NCBI RefSeq assembly: GCF_002951615.1
Contig: NZ_CP019065.1
Location: 43,728-107,727 of the forward strand
Reading direction: 5' to 3'
DNA: 64,000 nucleotides
Origin: Rahnella sikkimica
GTDB taxonomy: Bacteria; Pseudomonadota; Gammaproteobacteria; Enterobacterales; Enterobacteriaceae
The notes below the pieces were generated by a model. That model searched no databases. It was not told the DNA's origin and worked only from the letters and a program-made list of their open reading frames with translations. Every line of letters begins with the position of its first letter. Positions within the stretch are counted from its first letter, which is position 1. Positions 43,918 through 52,077 of this stretch are shown piece after piece. Made by a program: the position numbers and the translations under genes.

Positions 43918-44673
43918 ATGGAAACTATAATTGTTACTGGAGCCTCTTCTGGTTTCGGTGAGGCCATTTCTCGCCGATTCCTTGCTGAAGGGTATAATGT
44001 TATCGCAATAGCCAGACGGGCTGACCGGTTGGAAAATTTAAGCATTGACTATCCAGGTAAGGTCCATTGTTTAGCAATAGATATTATTGATAAATGTGCG
44101 GTTGAAGAATGCTTAAGCAATCTTCCTGTGGCATTTAACAATGTTATTGCATTGATAAATAATGCCGGTCTGTCTCTCGGGTTTGGTCCTGCACTAGATA
44201 ATAGCCTGACAGATTGGGAAACAATGATTAATACAAACATTGTTGCACTCTTGCATATCACAAAACATATGCTCAGTAGCTTTAAAGAAAAAAATCGCGG
44301 GCATATAATAAATATCGGCTCCGTGGCTGCATATTATCCATATATAGGAAGTAACGTATATGGTGCGACCAAAGCCTTTGTTCATAATTTCACCTTAAAT
44401 TTAAAAACTGACCTTGAAGGTACAAAAATTCGTGCATCTTGTATCTCTCCAGGATTATCCAAAACTGAATTTGCTTTGGTGAGATTCAAAGGAGATTTGA
44501 ATAAAGCTGATTCATTGTATGAAAATAAAACCTATCTTACTGCTGAAAATATTGCTGAAACTGTATTCTGGACATTTTCGCTACCTGAAAATGTCAATAT
44601 TAACGTGTTGGAAGTCATGCCTACAGGCCAGTCATTTGGTTTGGGTTTTACAAAAAAACAGGATGAAAAATGA
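43918..44673 (+). CDS. Short-chain dehydrogenase (YdfG-like)
   Basis: The 251-residue protein is an SDR with TGASSGFG (cofactor binding), NNAG, GSVAAYYPYIGSNVYGATKAF (catalytic Ser-Tyr-Lys) and a C-terminus (NINVLEVMPTGQSFGLGF) typical of YdfG-type enzymes, which oxidise serine, threonine or 3-hydroxy acids with NADP. In this operon it could oxidise a hydroxy amino acid to supply the amine or carbonyl precursor. The stop overlaps the amidinotransferase start (ATGA). Confidence 0.8.
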   Translation: METIIVTGASSGFGEAISRRFLAEGYNVIAIARRADRLENLSIDYPGKVHCLAIDIIDKCAVEECLSNLPVAFNNVIALINNAGLSLGFGPALDNSLTDWETMINTNIVALLHITKHMLSSFKEKNRGHIINIGSVAAYYPYIGSNVYGATKAFVHNFTLNLKTDLEGTKIRASCISPGLSKTEFALVRFKGDLNKADSLYENKTYLTAENIAETVFWTFSLPENVNINVLEVMPTGQSFGLGFTKKQDEK

Positions 44674-45701
44674 AGATTATTAATAGTTATAGTGATTGGG
44701 GTAAGTTAGAGGAGATTATTCTTGGTAGCCCTAAAAATTTAACACTTCCTGATCTAGATATTTCTTCAAGAAATTTCTTTGATCTTCAAGAAAGCTTCAG
44801 CCAACAAGTAAATCCTGTTGAACTTGTAGAACAGGTAAAAATAGAAATGGAAGAAGACTTTCAGGGGCTCACATCAATTCTCGAAGGGTATGGAGTGAAA
44901 GTTAGACGCCCGGATGCGATTAATATTGATATAACGTGTCAATCTCCGCATTGGAGTTCTCAGCAATCGCATGCTCTTATGCCAAGAGACTGTATGCTCG
45001 TCCTGGGTGATACATTAATTGAAGCTCCAATGCCATCTCGTAACCGGTATTTTGAAAGTCAGTCTTTTAGAAATATAACGCGTGAGTATTTTTCTAAAGG
45101 TGAAAAATGGATCGCGGCACCGAAACCGGTCTTAACCGACGATTCCTACCTTTGGGACGGTACTACCCCTTATCTTGCAGAGAATGATCCGCTTTTCGAT
45201 GCTGCTAATATTATGCGATGTGGTAAAGATGTTTTTTATAATATCAGCAACAGTGGTAACCGTGCCGGTTTTGAATGGTTGGAAAGAACATTTGGTGACC
45301 AGTTTAATTTTCATCAAATATCCATATGTAGTGACCATGTTGGGACTACTATGCAATTACTGCGTCCAGGACTTGCTTTAATTAATGCATCGAGAATGAA
45401 ACTGTCCGATGTCCCGGTTCAATTCAAAAATTGGGAATTTATATTCTTCAACGAACCCGTAGATATTGGATATTCGTTTGACTGGGCAAGAGCTTCTGTT
45501 TGGATCGCGATGAACGTTCTTTCTATTGATGAAAAAACAATTATAGTTGAAAAAAATCAGCATAAACTAGCGGAAATACTTGATCGCTGTGGGCTTGAAG
45601 TTATTCCAACATCATTCCGTCATGGAAGAACAGTTGGCGGAGGATTCCACTGTTGTTCATTAGATGTACGTCGAGTGGGTACTGCTGAAAACCATCTGTA
45701 A
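44670..45701 (+). CDS. Amidinotransferase of the arginine:glycine (AGAT) family
   Basis: The 343-residue enzyme keeps the AGAT catalytic triad: Asp177 in LFDAANIMRCGKDVF, His223 in SDHVGTTMQLLRPG and Cys328 in GGGFHCCSLDVRR, the last nearly identical to human AGAT. The family moves an amidino group from arginine to an amine; relatives make guanidinoacetate (CyrA), homoarginine (AmtA of phaseolotoxin) and the guanidino groups of streptomycin. Here it probably makes the guanidine that the GntA-like enzyme hydroxylates. ATG overlaps the SDR stop. Length is typical. Confidence 0.85.
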   Translation: MKIINSYSDWGKLEEIILGSPKNLTLPDLDISSRNFFDLQESFSQQVNPVELVEQVKIEMEEDFQGLTSILEGYGVKVRRPDAINIDITCQSPHWSSQQSHALMPRDCMLVLGDTLIEAPMPSRNRYFESQSFRNITREYFSKGEKWIAAPKPVLTDDSYLWDGTTPYLAENDPLFDAANIMRCGKDVFYNISNSGNRAGFEWLERTFGDQFNFHQISICSDHVGTTMQLLRPGLALINASRMKLSDVPVQFKNWEFIFFNEPVDIGYSFDWARASVWIAMNVLSIDEKTIIVEKNQHKLAEILDRCGLEVIPTSFRHGRTVGGGFHCCSLDVRRVGTAENHL

Positions 45702-45733
45702 AATATATTAAAGCTCCCTGAGGAGGAAAGTTT

Positions 45734-46408
45734 ATGGATCAGAAAAAACTGCTCGTCAAGGGAGCATTTCTTCAAAATGATAGTGTTATTGCAGTTTCTA
45801 AAATAATGGTGTCGAGGTTTGACCCTCATGGATATAATAAAGAATGTTCAGTATTTGAACTGAAGTTCAATGACGAGGAAAGAAATACCTCTTTGTCACT
45901 GGAGTTTGTCAATCTTTATGAAACTTGCTATATGAGGGATGCTATATATACAGGTGAAAAATGGAGTGCTGATAGTTTGCTAATGTCGATATCTATTTCT
46001 TTTTATATGACTGGTTACGAAAAGTATATAATTATAGGTAGTTATTTATTTGAAGACATTTCAAGTATTTTTAAATGTAACAGCAACTATCCAGAACTCA
46101 CTTTGGTTGAATCTGAATATAATGGTTCAAAAGCCTATAATATCGTTTATTCCCGAGAAAAAATCAGGGTAACGCATCAGGATAATATTTTTTCAATCTC
46201 GCCTGAGAATACTATACTTGATTGTGCAATTGAAAATGAGATTGAGTTGAAACATATGTGTAAAGCAGGTATTTGCATGAAGTGTAGAAAAAAAATTATT
46301 TCTGGAGCCTGTATGACCACTTCTTCTTCAGAAGAAAGTAACATGATCAAGACTCAACATTTATTGACCTGCAACTACAAAGCGTTAACATCACTTGTTA
46401 TAGGATAA
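45734..46408 (+). CDS. Protein with C-terminal plant-type [2Fe-2S] ferredoxin domain
   Basis: The 224-residue protein has a C-terminal ferredoxin domain with Cys176, Cys181, Cys184 (CKAGICMKC) and Cys213 (LLTCNY), the CX4CX2C...C ligand set. The N-terminal 140 residues match nothing I know and lack FAD- or NAD-binding motifs. E. coli YcbX fuses the same kind of ferredoxin domain to a MOSC domain; in this operon the MOSC protein is separate, so this protein may be its electron donor, or serve the heme oxygenase. A strong GAGGAGG precedes the ATG. Confidence 0.75.
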   Translation: MDQKKLLVKGAFLQNDSVIAVSKIMVSRFDPHGYNKECSVFELKFNDEERNTSLSLEFVNLYETCYMRDAIYTGEKWSADSLLMSISISFYMTGYEKYIIIGSYLFEDISSIFKCNSNYPELTLVESEYNGSKAYNIVYSREKIRVTHQDNIFSISPENTILDCAIENEIELKHMCKAGICMKCRKKIISGACMTTSSSEESNMIKTQHLLTCNYKALTSLVIG

Positions 46409-46410
46409 AT

Positions 46411-47052
46411 ATGGAACATACAAGCATTTTTGCCTTTGCAGTAGCTGCTCTGCTACTAAATCTCAGCCCAGGCCCTTCATTGATGTTTGTTAGCGCGCGG
46501 GGTATTAGCGAAGGAAAAGCCGCAGGTGCCGTTTCAGCTATTGGTTTAGCTTCTGGTAGTTCTATACATGCAATTCTAGCCGGATTGGGAGTAACAGCTA
46601 TTGTTGCTCAAAATTCATATGTTGCAAATGCTGTAGCACTTATTGGTGGTGTGTATATTTTATACTTAGGCTGGGATTCGCTGAAGTCAGCAAGAAACAT
46701 TGGTGCATCTGAATCTATAAATGTTGAAGTCAAAAAGAAGAAACTGTCTAAAATTTATCTTCAAGCTGTTTCTGTTGAGTTTTTGAACCCTAAAACTATC
46801 CTTTTTTACCTATCCATTCTTCCCGGTTTAATCCTGGCGGGGGGGTATACACCATTTGAAGCCTTACTGGTTTCTTTGATTGTCCCAGCAACTGCTTTAC
46901 CTGTCGATCTAACTGCGGGATTGACAGGTGGTATGTTGGCGAAAATGTCACAGAAGAACCAACGAGTGACTGTAGTTCTTAATTACTTGTCCGGGGCAGC
47001 GCTATTGCTTATTGGTATGTTGCTTCTTTATAAAAATTTCATAGGTAATTAA
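46411..47052 (+). CDS. LysE/RhtB-family amino-acid exporter
   Basis: The 213-residue membrane protein has about six hydrophobic spans and the family signature NLSPGPSLMFV near the start, GLASGSSIHAILAGLG and FLNPKTILFYLSILPGL. LysE/RhtB exporters send basic or neutral amino acids out of the cell; LysE itself exports lysine and arginine. In this operon it most likely exports the product and limits self-poisoning. Only 2 bases separate it from the ferredoxin gene, and the next gene begins directly after its stop. Confidence 0.85.
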   Translation: MEHTSIFAFAVAALLLNLSPGPSLMFVSARGISEGKAAGAVSAIGLASGSSIHAILAGLGVTAIVAQNSYVANAVALIGGVYILYLGWDSLKSARNIGASESINVEVKKKKLSKIYLQAVSVEFLNPKTILFYLSILPGLILAGGYTPFEALLVSLIVPATALPVDLTAGLTGGMLAKMSQKNQRVTVVLNYLSGAALLLIGMLLLYKNFIGN

Positions 47053-47739
47053 ATGTATTTTTCTATCAATGAGTCTGCTTCCAAAGCTGGAATTACGCAC
47101 GCGCTCTTTCTAGTTGTCCGAGGTTTGGTTTGCTCTCCGAGTAAGTCTGAATTTGTATCTCATTGCAATGAGATTGTCGCGACTGAAATGGTTGGTGACC
47201 TTCAACGTTTTAATGAAGGGTTTAGACAAGTTATTTATAATACTACTGGTAGAGATAACTTCAGTACAGCCGGAGAGAACTTAAGGGATAATTTTAAAGA
47301 ACGAGGATTTCGGTCAATAAACAATATTGTTGACGCTTACAATGAGGCCGCGTTTTTTTATGGAATTGGTATCGGGGGGCATGATATTTGCAATGTGGAT
47401 TTATCATCAAAAATAGAAGTTACATTGGCAACAGACAATGATTTCATTACTCCTCTTTTCCAGAAAAAAGAGAAAAAAATAGTATCTGGCGAGTTGATTT
47501 ATAAGGCTGGTGATAAAAACATGGCATGGATAGGAAGTAAAGATGTTGATTCTGATGATTTTAAAATTTCACCTAAAAGTACTGATTGTATCTTCGTTAT
47601 TTTAGGTCATGAGCATGTCAAACCTGTCGAGTTATATACTGTTAGTTTGCGAATTCGCAGAAATATAATTGCATCATCATATGATTTTAATCCAGATAAA
47701 TTGGATGTGAAAGAATATTACTATTCAACAAGGAAGTGA
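47053..47739 (+). CDS. Free-standing B3/B4 tRNA-editing-domain protein
   Basis: The 228-residue protein matches the B3/B4 domain of phenylalanyl-tRNA synthetase beta subunit: ALFLVVRGL near the start, NLRDNFKERGFRSINNIVDAYNEAAFFYGIGIGGHDI in the middle, and GELIYKAGDKN later. The domain hydrolyses mischarged aminoacyl-tRNA. A free-standing B3/B4 protein, CtdA, deacylates canavanyl-tRNA(Arg) in a canavanine-using Pseudomonas. Placed next to guanidine-forming enzymes, this protein is a likely self-resistance factor that clears tRNA charged with the product. The ATG abuts the exporter stop. Confidence 0.75.
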   Translation: MYFSINESASKAGITHALFLVVRGLVCSPSKSEFVSHCNEIVATEMVGDLQRFNEGFRQVIYNTTGRDNFSTAGENLRDNFKERGFRSINNIVDAYNEAAFFYGIGIGGHDICNVDLSSKIEVTLATDNDFITPLFQKKEKKIVSGELIYKAGDKNMAWIGSKDVDSDDFKISPKSTDCIFVILGHEHVKPVELYTVSLRIRRNIIASSYDFNPDKLDVKEYYYSTRK

Positions 47740-47741
47740 TT

Positions 47742-48503
47742 ATGAGTACTGTCTCCAAGATAATATGCTACCCTCTGAAGTCAGGTGCAGGAGTTTGTTA
47801 TGATTTTACACATGGCAACGAAAATGGTTTAACAGGCGACCGTTTATTCTGTCTGTTCTGCCCAGAAACTAAAAAATTTGTTAGTTTACGAGATAATCAT
47901 AAGTTAGAAGATATCTTATTAGACAGTAATGAATTTGCTATCAATATTACAGTCGGAAGCATAATTCAATGTTTTCATTTGCAGAATATACCAAATATCG
48001 AGACGATAAAAATGTGGTCAAGAAATGTAGAAGTTACCACATATCCCGGTGCTATTTCTGATTACATAAGCTCATATCTTAAAATGAACGTGATTTTGGC
48101 AAAGGTAAGTAACTTCTCTGATTACAAGCAAAGTTTTATGGATACGGGGCCTATTCATATTATATCCCAAAAATCATTGGATGCTTTAAGTCGTCACGTC
48201 GGATTAGGTGAAATTTCAGCTTCCGTATTTAGGCCAAACATCATTGTACCTGATTTCGGTATTGAAAATGAAACTGACATAAAAAAAATAACAATTAATG
48301 ATTTTGTTTTTAACGTTACAGAAGTTACAGAACGCTGTGATGCTGTTTCTATTCTCCATCGGAAGCTACAGTCAGTGTCAGACTCTCCTATTCTTGAGAT
48401 TCTGGATGAACTAAATGACTTTGACGGCGCGGTATTCGGTATTTATGTGCGGTCAGAAACTGATTTCTGCATTCATATAAACGATGTTGTCGAGGTCATA
48501 TAA
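47742..48503 (+). CDS. MOSC-domain protein (YcbX/mARC-like)
   Basis: The ATG at 47742 follows AAGGAAG; the GTG at 47736 is less likely. The 253-residue protein has the MOSC N-terminal barrel (ICYPLKSGAG, GLTGDRLFCLF) and MOSC domain (HIISQKSLDAL, SVFRPNIIVPDFG), with Cys199 in VTERCDAVSI at the place of the molybdenum-binding Cys of YcbX. YcbX and mARC reduce N-hydroxylated compounds, including N-hydroxyguanidines. Unlike YcbX it has no ferredoxin tail; that domain is encoded by the gene at 45734. A terminator follows. Confidence 0.8.
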   Translation: MSTVSKIICYPLKSGAGVCYDFTHGNENGLTGDRLFCLFCPETKKFVSLRDNHKLEDILLDSNEFAINITVGSIIQCFHLQNIPNIETIKMWSRNVEVTTYPGAISDYISSYLKMNVILAKVSNFSDYKQSFMDTGPIHIISQKSLDALSRHVGLGEISASVFRPNIIVPDFGIENETDIKKITINDFVFNVTEVTERCDAVSILHRKLQSVSDSPILEILDELNDFDGAVFGIYVRSETDFCIHINDVVEVI

Positions 48504-48523
48504 GCTGAACATTGAACATTACG

Positions 48524-48551
48524 GCGGGGAGAATAAATTTTCCCGCTTTGT
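48524..48551 (+). terminator. Terminator at the end of the biosynthetic operon
   Basis: GCGGGGA at 48524-48530 pairs with TTCCCGC (48540-48546, one G-T pair) and TTTGTT follows. Confidence 0.75.
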
Positions 48552-48978
48552 TAAGTGAACATTTTTCTAAAGTATGCTTTACCCATCAATATTGCCTTTT
48601 TTAGTAGATTTGGGTTTATGCGTAAATTGCTCGGTTGATATCAAATGATACCACTCCTATGGCGTAAACCCTCTGCAAGTGACCGTTTTCTATTATCTTT
48701 CGCCTTGATTGGGGTTTTCCCACACTACCTAATTTTTTCTGGTAGCAAAAACCCATCTGTAGAGCTGGTACTCATTGGTGCCGATTGAGATGATCCCTCT
48801 TACTGCCTCTCTCTGAATTTGCAGATGCATTTAGTCTGTGCTGTCATCCTTTCAGCTAATTGACCTTCCTGTGTGTTTTCTGTTTTTATAATTTCCGTTG
48901 CATTCATCTTCTTTACCCAAAGACTGAGCGCCCAGGCTACACCCCAGACTATGTATTTTACAATGATAAACGTCGCCA
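48552..48978. other. Gene-free region after the biosynthetic operon
   Basis: No supported gene. It holds a diverged copy of the GGGG-TTT-CCC repeat (48708-48738, ATTGGGGTTTTCCCACACTA). The rest is AT-rich and unassigned. Confidence 0.4.
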
Positions 48979-49209
48979 TTATTCTGCCCCCTCAATTAAT
49001 TGCATATTACCCACCGTCGTGAGGCCAGTAATAATGTATTGACCATCATATTTACTCTGAACTTTAGACACCAGCCTGTTGTCGATGAGGTAATGAAAAT
49101 GCCACTCAGCAATTTCAGGAGAAAACTCTGGGAAGTCTTGTAACTGAGCCCGACCATTGTTTTTGACGAACTTCAGCATTTTGTATACTACGCCGTTATC
49201 TCTATTCAT
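48979..49209 (-). CDS. Small winged-helix-like hypothetical protein
   Basis: The ATG at 49209 gives 76 residues starting MNRDNGVVYKMLKF; the longer frame from 49287 lacks support. The pattern MLKFVKNNGRAQLQDFPEFSPEIAEWHFHYLIDNRLVSK resembles the short winged-helix DUF2513-type proteins common near mobile elements. GLTTVGNMQLIEGAE forms the C-terminus. Possibly a small regulator. Confidence 0.5.
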   Translation of the reverse strand: MNRDNGVVYKMLKFVKNNGRAQLQDFPEFSPEIAEWHFHYLIDNRLVSKVQSKYDGQYIITGLTTVGNMQLIEGAE

Positions 49210-49816
49210 TTTTATAGCCTTTATTTTGTAAAAGAAGATTATATCACGTCCCCTTATAAATAATTGGTCGCCACAGAAGGTTAGCATTAGCTATAATAAT
49301 CTACCGCTTAGATTATGAGGACTATTTTAATAACTATTAGGTGTTTTAATGGAATGCCGTTAATTATTTTTCTCTTTTATAACAATAATGCTCGATGGGG
49401 TCATATCGTGGCGTGAAAATATTCTATGCCACAGGGTGTCCATGACTGCTGGAGCGGCATCCACACGCTGACCTGTCCCGCTTTCGGACATATTGGGGTT
49501 TACCCCTAGACTGCCTAACGTTACCCTCTTCCACCCCGTGACGTCGTTTTCCCCTTTATAATCCGTAGATTACCAACTGCTGGGCGCGCTGGTAAAGACT
49601 TCTCCTAAACTCGCCCGGGGCTTTACCACCTCTGATATAATTCGCTTCGTATCAGGGGATTGCATACCGCCTGATACGGTAAAGCGGCGGTAACGGGGGC
49701 GTTGCCGACCGCCTTCACCCTCCCCTCCCTGATTGGGCTTTATTCCGTATAACCGATAACTCCCCAATACGACCCATCACAATTTTGGTATTTATTGGGG
49801 GCGGTTATTATTGCCA
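49210..49816. other. Gene-free region with repeat C
   Basis: Contains the second good copy of the direct repeat (49492-49522). Several imperfect GGTAAAG/CTTTACC inverted pieces lie at 49590-49690. No gene is supported. Confidence 0.4.
49492..49522 (+). repeat. Direct repeat C (right of the biosynthetic operon)
   Basis: ATTGGGGTTTACCCCTAGAC and the following TGCCTAACGTT match the copy at 42810-42840; both have the same orientation and bracket 6.7 kb with the operon. Confidence 0.65.
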
Positions 49817-50440
49817 TCACTCGGTGAGTCTGTTTTTCACTATCCGTATCACCGTTCTTTCTGAAACCCCGCACAACCTGGCCGTATCCCGGATGCTTTG
49901 CTTATTGTTAACTCTGAGTTCAAGAATTTTATCGTGCAGCTGCAGGTTAGCCTGCCGTCCACGAAATTTTCCTGCTGCTTTAGCTTTAGTGATCCCCTCT
50001 TCCTGACGCCGGCGTCTGTCCTGATAATCCTTTCTGGCAATAGCTGCCAGCATATCGAGCATCATCCCGTTGATGGCTTTCAGCATAGCTTGGGTAAATT
50101 CGTCGCCAGCACCAGCTGCCAGAGCCATATGACTGGTTGGAAGATCTAGGCTAACGACAACCAGATTTTTATCCTGAATAAGCCGCTTCAGTTTTTGCCA
50201 ACCTTCTTCATCCAATCTTGAAAGTCGGTCAACCTGTTCGATGAGAATAATGTCACCCGGAGCGGCATCATCGAGTAAGCGCAAAAGCTCGGGGCGCTGA
50301 AGCGAAGCACCCGAGACATTTTCGGTATACCAGCTGGCCAGTCGAAAACCTTTTTCTTCGACGAACGTCTTCATTCTATTTTTTGCCCGAAGAGCATCTT
50401 GTTCTTTAGTCGAGGCTCGGAGATAGCCGTGAATGTACAT
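49817..50440 (-). CDS. Serine recombinase (resolvase/invertase family)
   Basis: The 207-residue protein is a small serine recombinase: GYLRASTKEQDA with catalytic Ser10, ENVSGASLQRPELLRLLDDA, IILIEQVDRLSR, and a C-terminal HTH (KQSIRDTARLCGVSERTVIRIV). It is not in a transposon with recognisable ends, so it probably resolves plasmid multimers at a nearby res site, as plasmid-borne resolvases do. Repeats upstream of its start fit a res site. Confidence 0.85.
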   Translation of the reverse strand: MYIHGYLRASTKEQDALRAKNRMKTFVEEKGFRLASWYTENVSGASLQRPELLRLLDDAAPGDIILIEQVDRLSRLDEEGWQKLKRLIQDKNLVVVSLDLPTSHMALAAGAGDEFTQAMLKAINGMMLDMLAAIARKDYQDRRRRQEEGITKAKAAGKFRGRQANLQLHDKILELRVNNKQSIRDTARLCGVSERTVIRIVKNRLTE

Positions 50441-50457
50441 TTTTTAGCCTCTAGATG

Positions 50458-50580
50458 ACGCATAGGTGATGATCATAATGTACATGACAGATAGGTGATG
50501 ATCCAACGGTGAAATACGCCATTTTTTGATAGTGACATTGTGGTATACATAAATGTCACACACCTAATTAGCTCCTTTAC
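50458..50580. promoter_or_regulatory. Candidate res site of the serine recombinase
   Basis: Upstream of the recombinase start are two direct copies of ATAGGTGATGATC (50465-50477 and 50491-50503, approximate) and an inverted pair GTGACATT...AATGTCAC near 50531-50562. Together they resemble resolvase subsites. Confidence 0.5.
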
Positions 50581-50739
50581 AAGATCTGCTTTTACTGCTT
50601 TTCGGATCTCAGCAAAAAAACAGATAGAACCTCATTATTGGTATAGAAAATAAACACCACAAAAATATATGTAGCATATTTACTATATAATAAAATACTG
50701 ATACAAATAACCATACAAAAAATTAAGAGGGTTAAAAAG

Positions 50740-51693
50740 ATGGCTGCCATAAACATCAAGATAGAAAGTCAACTCAAGGACGGCGGAGATGAAGTCCTGC
50801 GGGAGCAGGGGCTGAACGCAACGCAGGCCATTACACTTTTCTGGCAATATCTTGTCCAGCACCGCAGGTTGCCTTTCACCGCTGAGACGAAGCTCTTTAC
50901 AGCTGCTGATCTGACACTTGCCATTGCCACACAGTATGGCGATGCGCTCAACCAGCTGCATAAAATCAGGGACATTCTGGATTCTGACGTTGCCGAATTC
51001 GCTGAGCTCGCGGCGGCTAAACTGGAACTCTCCCGTCAGGCTGCAGGTATACTGCAGAATGGCTGGCGACTGGAGTCTCTGCCGGATGACAATGACCTAT
51101 CCGCCTCAACCCGGCGGATGCTACCCCGCATTAACTTTCACCTGACCAGATGTGATTATGCCTTGATGGATTTACCGGCCGAGCTTCCTGTACCTACTCG
51201 GGTGGTTAATGTGTTTGGCATCGCACTGACGGACTACGAAACAGACTATTCCCGGCTGCAGTCTGTGCTTCTTGACACCGGGTTACTGGCCCGCCCTGAG
51301 CCGGCGCGTGAATTTGTATACCGGGACGAAAACGTCACTGTATCGGTCATACAGCCGGATGAATATCAGCACGGCGCGTGGATCGTGCGGATGCAGTCAA
51401 AAACACTGGAACATGAAAACACCCTGGAAGAAGCTGGCCTTGCTTTCCCCGAACTGGAGGGAAGGGTGTTTCTGCCCGGTACCGTTTACGGAAAAGCGGT
51501 ACGTAATTCGCATACCGGAAGATTTGAGATGGGATTCCAGTTCCTATCCGGGCTCACCGAATTTCATATGTACTCCAGCGGACATGAGGAGGGAGGCAAT
51601 CCCACCACTCCTGACCAGGTTGCGGCCAGCCTGGCCGTGACGGTGGACACTTATCTTGTAATGTTGAGCCATGAAATGGCTGGCAAAAATTAA
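50740..51693 (+). CDS. RelB/DinJ-like N-terminus fused to an unknown C-terminal domain
   Basis: The first ~60 residues (NIKIESQLKDGGDEVLREQG, LNATQAITLFWQYLVQHRRLPF) resemble the RelB/DinJ ribbon-helix-helix antitoxin. The rest of the 317 residues is not an antitoxin: it is a globular domain with EYQHGAWIVRMQ, FHMYSSG and NPTTPD, motifs also found in the 202-residue protein at 30250. This may be a sensor or repressor that binds DNA through the RelB-like part. The following gene, which would be in the same operon, is split by an IS element. Confidence 0.6.
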   Translation: MAAINIKIESQLKDGGDEVLREQGLNATQAITLFWQYLVQHRRLPFTAETKLFTAADLTLAIATQYGDALNQLHKIRDILDSDVAEFAELAAAKLELSRQAAGILQNGWRLESLPDDNDLSASTRRMLPRINFHLTRCDYALMDLPAELPVPTRVVNVFGIALTDYETDYSRLQSVLLDTGLLARPEPAREFVYRDENVTVSVIQPDEYQHGAWIVRMQSKTLEHENTLEEAGLAFPELEGRVFLPGTVYGKAVRNSHTGRFEMGFQFLSGLTEFHMYSSGHEEGGNPTTPDQVAASLAVTVDTYLVMLSHEMAGKN

Positions 51694-51777
51694 CCTAGGA
51701 GAAAATATGAATAATGATCTTACCCGCGAATAGTGGACACGCGACTAAGTGAGTAAACTCTCAATCAGAGGTGACTC

Positions 51778-52077
51778 ATGACAAAATCAGCATTAACCAG
51801 CAAAAAACCACGTAAGCAACATACGCCTGAATTTCGCAACGAAGCCCTGAAGCTTGCTGAACGCATCGGGGTAGCAGCCGCTGCCCGTGAACTTAGTCTG
51901 TATGAATCGCAGCTTTATGCCTGGCGCGGCAAGCTGAAAAATGCACATTCCTCTTCCGAACGTGAGCAGGAAATGTCTGTTGAAATTGCCCGCCTTAAGC
52001 GACAACTGGCGGAACAGGCAGAAGAGTTGGCCATTCTCCAAAAGGCCGCGACATACTTCGCGAAACGCCTGAAATGA
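51778..52077 (+). CDS. IS3-family transposase OrfA
   Basis: The 99-residue protein is the helix-turn-helix subunit: [37 protein letters not shown], followed by a leucine-zipper region ([20 protein letters not shown]). It binds the IS ends. It overlaps orfB by four bases (ATGA), so orfB may be translated by coupling or frameshifting. Confidence 0.9.
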   Translation: MTKSALTSKKPRKQHTPEFRNEALKLAERIGVAAAARELSLYESQLYAWRGKLKNAHSSSEREQEMSVEIARLKRQLAEQAEELAILQKAATYFAKRLK

